Of a stretch of 64,000 nucleotides of DNA, positions 17,424 to 23,502 are shown piece by piece. Both the position numbers and the translations under genes were made by a program. The stretch comes from Christensenella sp034926635 (GTDB lineage Bacteria > Bacillota > Clostridia > Christensenellales > Christensenellaceae): NCBI GenBank assembly GCA_034926635.1, contig JAYFQX010000013.1:35251-99250 (forward strand). The letters are read 5' to 3'. Below the pieces are notes generated by a model. The model had not been told where the DNA came from. It ran no database searches and saw only the letters and a list, made by a program, of their open reading frames with translations. Numbering within the stretch: position 1 is the stretch's first letter; every line of letters starts with the position of its first letter.

Positions 17424-18392
17424 TTATTTACTTCCTTTTTCATACAAGCTTACTGCTACAAGCAAGATGATCCCGGTAAATACCTGCTGCCAGAATGACG
17501 AAATACCCAAGATGTTAAATCCATTTGCAAGCAGCGTCATAAACATACAACCAATTATTGTACCAAATACATAACCTTTACCACCTGTAAGGCTTGTACC
17601 GCCCAAAACAACCGCAGCGATTGCATCAAGCTCCATTCCTTGTCCAAGTGTCGGCTGCCCTGATGCAAGACGCATGGTAAGCAGGATACCAGTAAGGCCG
17701 GCTGTCAACCCGCCAATGGTGTATACCGCTATTTTAGTAACGTCTACTTTGATACCGGAAAGCCTTGCGCATTCTTCGTTACCGCCCGTTGCGAATACAT
17801 GCCTGCCGAATTTTGTAGAACTCAGCACGATCCATGCGATTGCAACAACGATAATCATGATAATAACAGGAATCGGAACTGCCCCAAGATAACCGCGCCC
17901 AAGCTGCAGCGCTTCTTCCGGGATATTGGTTATCGGGTAACCACCCGTATATACCAGTGCAAGTCCGCGCGCCGTGCTCATTAACGCCAACGTAACGATA
18001 AATGCGGGAATCTTAATTTTAGCGATAATAAGACCGTTAATAAAACCAATTCCTGCACCCACGCCCAGTGCTAAAAGCAGTGCCAATACAACCGGTATCC
18101 CGTTTGTTGTCATAAATCCTGCTGCAAGCGTTCCCGACAGACATGCTACCGAACCGACCGATAAGTCGATCCCGCCCAGGATCAGTACAAATGTTGTACC
18201 AACCGCAACGATCAGCGTTGGTGAAACCTGACGTAAAATATTGATTAAATTGCTGGCTGTAAAAAACGTATCAGTTGCTACCGCCATAATGACGAATAAT
18301 ACAATAAATGCACATACGATACTAAGCTGTGGAAAACGCTTTATTTTTCCCCATACCGTATTATTTTTAGCTAGTACTACTTCTTTATCCAT
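17424..18392 (-). CDS. Sugar ABC transporter permease (RbsC type)
   Basis: A 322-residue membrane protein with 8-10 hydrophobic segments. Family motifs include GGIDLSVGSVACLSG (residues about 68-82), NGLIIAKIKIPAFIVTL and GGTSLTGGKGYVFGT. It forms the membrane channel with the ATPase encoded directly upstream, whose stop codon is 2 bp from this start; the two are clearly coupled. The binding-protein gene follows 48 bp downstream. Confidence 0.93.
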   Translation of the reverse strand: MDKEVVLAKNNTVWGKIKRFPQLSIVCAFIVLFVIMAVATDTFFTASNLINILRQVSPTLIVAVGTTFVLILGGIDLSVGSVACLSGTLAAGFMTTNGIPVVLALLLALGVGAGIGFINGLIIAKIKIPAFIVTLALMSTARGLALVYTGGYPITNIPEEALQLGRGYLGAVPIPVIIMIIVVAIAWIVLSSTKFGRHVFATGGNEECARLSGIKVDVTKIAVYTIGGLTAGLTGILLTMRLASGQPTLGQGMELDAIAAVVLGGTSLTGGKGYVFGTIIGCMFMTLLANGFNILGISSFWQQVFTGIILLVAVSLYEKGSK

Positions 18393-18394
18393 AA

Positions 18395-19915
18395 TTAATT
18401 GATACCCCCTTGTGCTTTTTCTTCCTCGGAACCAACAGAATAAGACATGATGATTTCCTGCGTCGCTTCCTTTGAATCCAGAACGGCCTTAACTTCGCCT
18501 TCATGCATTACGATAATTCTATCGGACATTCCCATAACTTCTGGAAGTTCGGAAGAGATCAGAATGATTCCAATTCCTTTTTTTGCTAACTCAACAATAA
18601 TTTTATGTATTTCTTCTTTTGCGCCGACATCCACGCCCCTTGTAGGTTCGTCTAAAATCAACACATCCACATCTCTCGTAATCCATTTAGCAAGTGCAAC
18701 CTTCTGTTGATTACCACCGGAAAGGTTTCCGACAAGCTGCATAATGGATGGTGTTTTGATCCGCAATTTTTTTACAGCATCATTGCAAATCGCCTCTTCT
18801 TGTTTAAAATTGAGGAAACCGCCTTTGTTTGCAATTTTATCCATATTTGTTACGCTGATGTTGTTCCTTATTTTTGCGTTCAAGTCTACGCCAAGCTGTT
18901 TTCTGTCTTCTGGCAGATACGCCATTTTATGTTTGATCGCATCGTTAGGTGTGCGGAATTTTACTTGTTTTCCATTTAATTCCACAGTACCTTTATCATA
19001 TTTCATCGCGCCGAAAAGCGATAATGCAACTTCGGTACGACCTGCGCCTACCAATCCCGAAAATCCTAAGATCTCGCCGCGGCGGAGTTCAAAATCAATA
19101 TCCTGAAAAACGCCTTTTTTGGTCAATCCGTCAACTTTAAGGATAACTTCCCCAATCTGCACATCTAGTTTTGGAAACATCTGTGTGATTTCGCGTCCCA
19201 CCATGGAAGTAATGAGCTGATCCTGCGTTACTTCGTGGATCGTAGTCTCGCTGATAAATTCGCCGTCACGCATCACTGTAATATAATCGCCGATTTCAAA
19301 CAATTCTTCCATTCTATGCGAGATATAAATAATTGTTACACCGTCAGCTGTCAGTTGCCTGATAATACGGAAAAGATGTTCTACCTCTTGTAGCGTAAGC
19401 GACGAGGTGGGTTCATCCATTACGATAATCCTAGCATCTTCGGACAACGCCTTCACGATTTCAAGCATTTGCTGCTTGGCAACGCTGAGTTTACTGACAA
19501 CATCAGTAGGGTTGATCCCCATTTCGTATTTCTGCATCAACTCCGCTGTACGTCGCAGCGCTTCTTTTTTATTGATTAGAATCCCCTTTGTAATCTCTTT
19601 TCCCAGAAAAACATTTTCCTGAACTGTCATATCCTTGCAAAGATTCAATTCCTGATAAATCATGGCGACTTTATTATTCATGGAATCATTTGGATTATTG
19701 ATTTCCACTGGTTTTCCATTAATAAAAATATCACCGGAATCTTTACCGTATGCGCCAGCCAGTATTTTCATAAGCGTGGATTTTCCTGCTCCGTTTTCGC
19801 CTATCAGCACATTTACTTTCCCTTTATAGGCCGAAAAATTAACATTCTTTAATGCATGAACGCCCATGAAGCTTTTTGTTATGTTTTTCATTTCGAGTGC
19901 TTTTTCGTCTGGCAA
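18395..19915 (-). CDS. Sugar ABC transporter ATP-binding protein (RbsA type)
   Basis: A tandem ATPase of 506 residues that powers the RbsC-type permease. Walker A is GENGAGKST (N-half) and GLVGAGRTE in the degenerate C-half, as usual for RbsA/MglA. Walker B is VMDEPTSSLT and LDEPTRGVDVG; the signature is LSGGNQQKVALAKWI in the C-half. A TTG start at 19915 is supported by AGGAGG 8 nt upstream. It follows the activase by 57 bp. Confidence 0.93.
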   Translation of the reverse strand: MPDEKALEMKNITKSFMGVHALKNVNFSAYKGKVNVLIGENGAGKSTLMKILAGAYGKDSGDIFINGKPVEINNPNDSMNNKVAMIYQELNLCKDMTVQENVFLGKEITKGILINKKEALRRTAELMQKYEMGINPTDVVSKLSVAKQQMLEIVKALSEDARIIVMDEPTSSLTLQEVEHLFRIIRQLTADGVTIIYISHRMEELFEIGDYITVMRDGEFISETTIHEVTQDQLITSMVGREITQMFPKLDVQIGEVILKVDGLTKKGVFQDIDFELRRGEILGFSGLVGAGRTEVALSLFGAMKYDKGTVELNGKQVKFRTPNDAIKHKMAYLPEDRKQLGVDLNAKIRNNISVTNMDKIANKGGFLNFKQEEAICNDAVKKLRIKTPSIMQLVGNLSGGNQQKVALAKWITRDVDVLILDEPTRGVDVGAKEEIHKIIVELAKKGIGIILISSELPEVMGMSDRIIVMHEGEVKAVLDSKEATQEIIMSYSVGSEEEKAQGGIN

Positions 19916-19972
19916 TGCTTTCTCCTCCTTTAATCCTATGTTCTAAATACTTGCAATTTATATAAAAAATAA

Positions 19973-20869
19973 TTAACCGCCGATCCTAACTGTTTGGACA
20001 TATCTTTCCACTATCTCTTTTAGCCTCTGCATTTCATCATCGTCCGGCATATAGGCATCTGGGCACGGATAATCCATATTCATCTTATAATACTTTGCCT
20101 CCCCAAAACGGTGATAAGGCAGCAAATGGATTTCTGTCACCCCGATTTCCTTCGCAAATTCCGCTGTCTTTTGAATGTTTTCTTCTTCATTATTATATCC
20201 ACCAATCACCGGGACGCGGATAATCATGTCCTTCCCTAGCCCGGCGGCTTTTCTGGCATTTTCTAATATTATTTTATTTCCGATCCCTGTTAACTTGCGA
20301 TGCTTTTCATCATCCATATGTTTGATATCAAACAAAATTTGGTCTACGTGTACCAATACTTTTACAGCTTTCTCCCATTTTTCATAACCGCATGTTTCAA
20401 TTGCCAAATGCAAAAAGTTTTCTTTGAGGCGTATTGCAAGCGCCTCCAAAAACTCGCTTTGTGAAAGCGGCTCTCCTCCGGAAAACGTTACACCGCCATC
20501 CGATGTTCTGAAAAACGGATGATCTTTCATTACTTCCTTTGTCACATCTTCCACCGTCATTCGCGTTCCTATCATCTCTCGTGCTCCGGTCGGACAAACG
20601 AACTCACAGCTTGCACAGCCTGTACATAAACTTCTATTCCATTTTTCCGGCTTTAGCGCACCTGTCTTACATACTTTATAACAATGCCCGCAACCAATGC
20701 ACTGGTCTTGTGTGAAGCTCATTTCCGGATTATAATTTTGCGATTCCGGATTTGCGCACCACTTGCATCGCAATGGACATCCCTTCATAAAAATATTTGT
20801 CCTGATTCCATTTCCATCATGTAAACTATAACGTTGTATATTGAAAATCATCCCTGTCAGTTGAGGCAT
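19973..20869 (-). CDS. Glycyl radical enzyme activase (radical SAM)
   Basis: A 298-residue radical-SAM enzyme that cleaves S-adenosylmethionine to generate the glycyl radical on its partner. The radical-SAM cluster is Cys31-X3-Cys35-X2-Cys38 (GCPLRCKWC), preceded by the activase signature HDGNGIRTNIFMKG. An inserted ferredoxin domain binds two further 4Fe-4S clusters through Cys57/60/63/67 and Cys82/85/88/92. GGVTFSGGEPLSQ is the SAM-binding GGE region. AAAGGA lies 11 nt before the ATG. It is the first gene of the island, with the transporter between it and the radical enzyme. Confidence 0.94.
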   Translation of the reverse strand: MPQLTGMIFNIQRYSLHDGNGIRTNIFMKGCPLRCKWCANPESQNYNPEMSFTQDQCIGCGHCYKVCKTGALKPEKWNRSLCTGCASCEFVCPTGAREMIGTRMTVEDVTKEVMKDHPFFRTSDGGVTFSGGEPLSQSEFLEALAIRLKENFLHLAIETCGYEKWEKAVKVLVHVDQILFDIKHMDDEKHRKLTGIGNKIILENARKAAGLGKDMIIRVPVIGGYNNEEENIQKTAEFAKEIGVTEIHLLPYHRFGEAKYYKMNMDYPCPDAYMPDDDEMQRLKEIVERYVQTVRIGG

Positions 20870-21338
20870 AAATTAATTGTCCTTTCCGTAAGCCGTATTA
20901 TTCCGCCAAAAAATAGAGATAATGAAATCCCTCTCGTTATTGCGATTGTATATTATTATTTCTTGAATACTTATATTTTTGATATTCGGATATAAGATTA
21001 AAAAATTAATCTTTTTCTCCGCTCTCTTTTGAACAAGATAAGCATAACAGATAATTTTGATTATTTCAATAGTTTTTTATTATTTTTTATATTTTTTTAT
21101 TTTTACTTCGTTTTTGTACAGATTATGCTATTTTAAATGCTTATAATTTTAAAAAAACAAAAGGAATTAATGTATTTTCTTATTTTAATACATCAAAAAA
21201 AGAAGGCATTGAATTTTTTACGTTTTATAATACTCGATTTTTATCCAAACAAGATTTTACATTTGTAATGATATACTGGAAAACGCTACTTTCCGTACAA
21301 TTTTGTTATACCGGCGTACCGTCAACCTTTTATAATCA
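20870..21338. other. AT-rich gene-free stretch upstream of the radical-enzyme island
   Basis: 469 bp with no convincing coding region, very A/T-rich. It should hold the promoter of the activase transcript. An inverted repeat ATGTATT-10 nt-AATACAT (21170-21193) and a small palindrome TTACATTTGTAA (21257-21268) are visible, but neither can be assigned to a regulator. No clear TTGACA/TATAAT pair was found on the minus strand. Confidence 0.5.
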
Positions 21339-21935
21339 TTAAATCAAATTACGTTCCATTAAGAGTTTACGAAGTTTTTCCCGCGCGCGAAACAGCCTGG
21401 ATTTAACCGTTCCCGGTGTAATTTTTAAAATTTCGGCAACTTCTTCATATTTTAAACCTTCCATATCTTTTAAAACAAGAACCAAGCGATACTTTTCGTT
21501 TAATTCCTGCACTGCCATACGTATATTTTGACCCAGATCATTGTTCTCAGCCTCTGCTTCAGGATTTCCTTCCCTGCTTACCGCGTTATTTTCATATTCT
21601 TCAGTCGAAACAGTTATCATTGCCTTTTTCTTTCTTAATAGATCCAGACATGTATTTGCCACCACACGATACATCCAAGTAGGAAAAGCAGATTGAAACG
21701 AGAACTTTTGGATGTTTCCATACATTTTTATGATGGCATCCTGCGCGGCATCCTGCGCATCCGAAGAATTTTGCATAAACTTATACGCAATATTATAGAT
21801 TCTTTTCTCATATTTTTCGATCAATGCGCAAAAAGCTTCGCTGTCGCCTTTTTGCGCATCCAGTATCCACTCTTTTTCCTGCATAACCGTCCCATTGCCC
21901 TCGCGCAGCCGCGCCTTCTTTCCGTTCTCTATCAT
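21339..21935 (-). CDS. ECF-type RNA polymerase sigma factor
   Basis: Up to 198 residues. Sigma region 2 is visible in NSSDAQDAAQDAIIKMYGN and FPTWMYRVVANTCLDLLRKK, and region 4 in LKYEEVAEILKITPGTVKSR and LFRAREKLRKLL, as in SigW/RpoE-like factors. The start is uncertain: the ATG at 21935 has only a weak AAGG, and an ATG at 21884 would give 181 residues, closer to family length. No anti-sigma factor gene follows (469 bp of non-coding sequence does). A repeat array lies upstream, and a small lipoprotein gene precedes it on the same strand. Confidence 0.9.
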   Translation of the reverse strand: MIENGKKARLREGNGTVMQEKEWILDAQKGDSEAFCALIEKYEKRIYNIAYKFMQNSSDAQDAAQDAIIKMYGNIQKFSFQSAFPTWMYRVVANTCLDLLRKKKAMITVSTEEYENNAVSREGNPEAEAENNDLGQNIRMAVQELNEKYRLVLVLKDMEGLKYEEVAEILKITPGTVKSRLFRAREKLRKLLMERNLI

Positions 21936-21987
21936 GCCTTGCTCTATTTGCCATACAATATATATTAATCATATCATGTTTTTCAAT

Positions 21988-22031
21988 AATAGAAAAGTGC
22001 GGGGAATCCATAATTCTCCGCTTTTCTTATT
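21988..22031 (-). terminator. Hairpin between lipoprotein and sigma factor genes
   Basis: An imperfect palindrome: AATAAGAAAAGCGGAGAAT faces ATTCCCCGCACTTTTCTATT on the minus strand. The pyrimidine-rich tail is short, so it may be a weak terminator of the lipoprotein gene, an attenuator for the sigma gene, or a DNA operator. Confidence 0.45.
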
Positions 22032-22068
22032 GTAGAACTAAATCCTCTTTTCTTATTATAGAACTAAA
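22021..22068. repeat. Two 22-bp direct repeats, 26-bp period
   Basis: The units at 22021-22042 and 22047-22068 are identical at 21 of 22 positions, CTTTTCTTATT(G/A)TAGAACTAAA. A third, inverted and looser copy (TTCAATAATAGAAAAG) lies near 21983-21998. Each unit contains a TTCT-6-AGAA palindrome, an operator-like layout about 90-130 bp upstream of the sigma factor gene. Confidence 0.75.
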
Positions 22069-22130
22069 AATGTATCGGAATTGCATCTTAAAAATTGCCA
22101 TCTTCCGACAACTTCCGCTGTCAGTTTCCC

Positions 22131-22709
22131 TTATCCCGCCATACTCCCGTATGCCTCGATCTCTGGGAACCCTGCTTCAATCAAGCTGCGTAATTTTTTA
22201 TCACCGCCCTGCCCAATGGAGGCCGCATTGCCAATCAGCGCAGAAGCGCCATTTTCCGTTATTTCCCCGCTGATCATGGCATCAAGCTCTACATCAAAAA
22301 AACTGCCGTCTTCCGATGCTTCAAGGCACGCCTGAATTTCTTCGAGCGACTGATCTACCACTAACTCCGAAAAAGTCGAATATGCAGCTGCAAAATACCG
22401 CGCGGAAACATCAGGTTCGCCCAGTACGATCATGGCGCTTGCCATAATATTATTTTTTGAATCGGCAAGTAATACCATCATCCCGTCCGCAAATTCTACC
22501 GCAACCCGGTTTGGTTCATCGGCGTTCTGGGTTATAGTAATATTCTCCATTGAATTCTCCGAAATATCCAATTCTTCCAACGCGGAGATAAATTTCTCCG
22601 TATATGCCGTCGCGGATTGGTATATCGCATTTTTGTCGGATGCAGCACATCCTGTGAACATGGCAAAGGTAACACAAATAACCAATAATAAAAGAAGTGC
22701 TTTTTTCAT
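22131..22709 (-). CDS. Small lipoprotein of unknown function
   Basis: The start at 22709 was chosen (GGAGG 8 nt upstream; a GTG five codons earlier lies inside that site). The protein has 192 residues. The signal peptide ends in lipobox MFTGC. The remainder is acidic and soluble, with no motif I recognise (for example FADGMMVLLADSKNNIMASA). It lies directly upstream of the ECF sigma factor on the same strand, so an envelope-stress link is possible but unproven. Confidence 0.8.
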   Translation of the reverse strand: MKKALLLLLVICVTFAMFTGCAASDKNAIYQSATAYTEKFISALEELDISENSMENITITQNADEPNRVAVEFADGMMVLLADSKNNIMASAMIVLGEPDVSARYFAAAYSTFSELVVDQSLEEIQACLEASEDGSFFDVELDAMISGEITENGASALIGNAASIGQGGDKKLRSLIEAGFPEIEAYGSMAG

Positions 22710-23071
22710 ATCAAAGTCCTCCACCCAAATTTATTCTCCAAATGCACAATTACTGTAATTTTGCTTGACCAAAAAACAAATTGTTCCAACGCAAGCAAAA
22801 CCCAATTTAATACGTATTTAATATCTCTGCTTTTTACCATTATACTTCTTATTTTTTTTATGTCAAAATTATTCATTGGCAGGACTCTCAATTATTTTAC
22901 AGTTCCATCAAACTATATTTAATAAAATGCGGTTCATCGTTCTTAAACTAAAAAACTCATAACAGAAAAGGTAAAAAAACAAGTCATAAAAAACTGAACA
23001 AACTGCTTTCCGAAAACAAGAATCAGTCAAAAATCAGTCAGCTAAAATAAGCAGAATAATTTCTGAGTATT
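22710..23071. other. Gene-free stretch between lipoprotein and tRNA region
   Basis: About 360 bp, A-rich, with no coding region supported. A short direct repeat AATCAGTCAAAAATCAGTCA is present (about 23021-23040). The promoter of the lipoprotein gene must lie at its left edge. Confidence 0.4.
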
Positions 23072-23109
23072 AAAAAAGCCTATAACCCGCATGGTTAAAG
23101 GCTTTTTTT
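23072..23109 (-). terminator. Terminator behind the tRNA-like element 1
   Basis: AAAGCCTTTAACC pairs with GGTTATAGGCTTT, followed by TTTTT; it begins immediately after the CCA of the element. Confidence 0.8.
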
Positions 23110-23190
23110 GGTGTCGAAGGTGGGAAACCTCGACCGCGCTTCGCTTGTCTCGCCGCAGCCCTACGTGGCTTCGATTCCCTTCCTTTCATA
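23109..23190 (-). other. tRNA-Leu-tailed stem-loop element 1
   Basis: A GC-rich element of about 80 nt whose 3' end on the minus strand (…TTCCCACCTTCGACACCA) matches 17 of the last 18 nt of the neighbouring tRNA-Leu(CAA), including CCA. Its other end carries the same T-arm sequence inverted (GGGAATCGAA at 23169-23178, read on minus). The two ends can pair into an imperfect stem around a core rich in GCGGCGAGACAAGCGAAGCG. It has no D-arm or anticodon arm, so it is not a tRNA. Confidence 0.65.
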
Positions 23191-23222
23191 AAAAAAGAAT
23201 CCTCTAAAACGAGGATCCTTTT
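23190..23222 (-). terminator. Terminator of tRNA-Leu(CAA)
   Basis: AAAGGATCCTC pairs with GAGGATTCTTT (one mismatch), followed by a T7 run, directly after the tRNA 3' end. Confidence 0.8.
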
Positions 23223-23225
23223 TCA

Positions 23226-23312
23226 TGGTGCCGAAGGTGGGAATCGAACCCACACGGTATTGCTACCACAGGATTTTGAGTCCAGCGCGTCTGCCAGTTC
23301 CACCACTTCGGC
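23226..23312 (-). tRNA. tRNA-Leu (anticodon CAA)
   Basis: 87 nt including encoded CCA. The acceptor GCCGAAG pairs with CTTCGGC; the D-arm region is TGGTGGAACTGGCAGAC; the anticodon loop CTCAAAA gives CAA; a long class-II variable arm (GGTAGCAATACC) is present; the T arm is GGGTTCGATTCCC. The anticodon stem has one T-T mismatch where leucine tRNAs normally have A-T. It reads UUG. Confidence 0.95.
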
Positions 23313-23331
23313 ACAAAATATTGACTAAAAA

Positions 23332-23360
23332 ATAATAGCATATTAACGTTAAAAAGTCAA
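23332..23360 (-). promoter_or_regulatory. Promoter of tRNA-Leu(CAA)
   Basis: TTGACT (23360-23355) and TATTAT (23337-23332) are 17 bp apart, 20 bp before the tRNA 5' end. Confidence 0.8.
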
Positions 23361-23423
23361 TCGCAGAAATTTTTTTCCTTTTATTATAGTATATACCATT
23401 CCAAATTAAAATTTAATCCTGTC

Positions 23424-23450
23424 TTCACGCGACGTTCATATCATCTTCAC
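23424..23450 (+). promoter_or_regulatory. Three 11-bp-spaced TTCA(C/T) repeats upstream of the efflux operon
   Basis: TTCAC (23424), TTCAT (23435) and TTCAC (23446) recur exactly every 11 bp, 53 bp before the adaptor start. This helically phased direct-repeat layout is typical of OmpR/PhoB-family response-regulator sites. No such regulator gene lies next to the operon. Confidence 0.45.
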
Positions 23451-23502
23451 ATAGCAGAACCATACTTTCTATTGCAATGATTAAAATGTCAAGGAGGAAC
23501 CC

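Noticed and set aside
21283..21300. cre-like sequence (GGAAAACGCTACTTTCC) upstream of the island
   Set aside because: Only the CG core and the left arm fit the catabolite-response consensus; the right arm mismatches at three key positions.
21808..22011. 67-codon minus-strand frame overlapping the start of the sigma factor, with a GGAG-like site
   Set aside because: The apparent ribosome site is one arm of an inverted repeat, the frame overlaps the sigma gene out of phase, and the sequence is not protein-like.
23020..23045. Short direct repeat AATCAGTCAAAAATCAGTCA near tRNA-Leu(CAA), considered as an attachment site
   Set aside because: Too short, A-rich, and no integrase or matching copy nearby; chance is sufficient.
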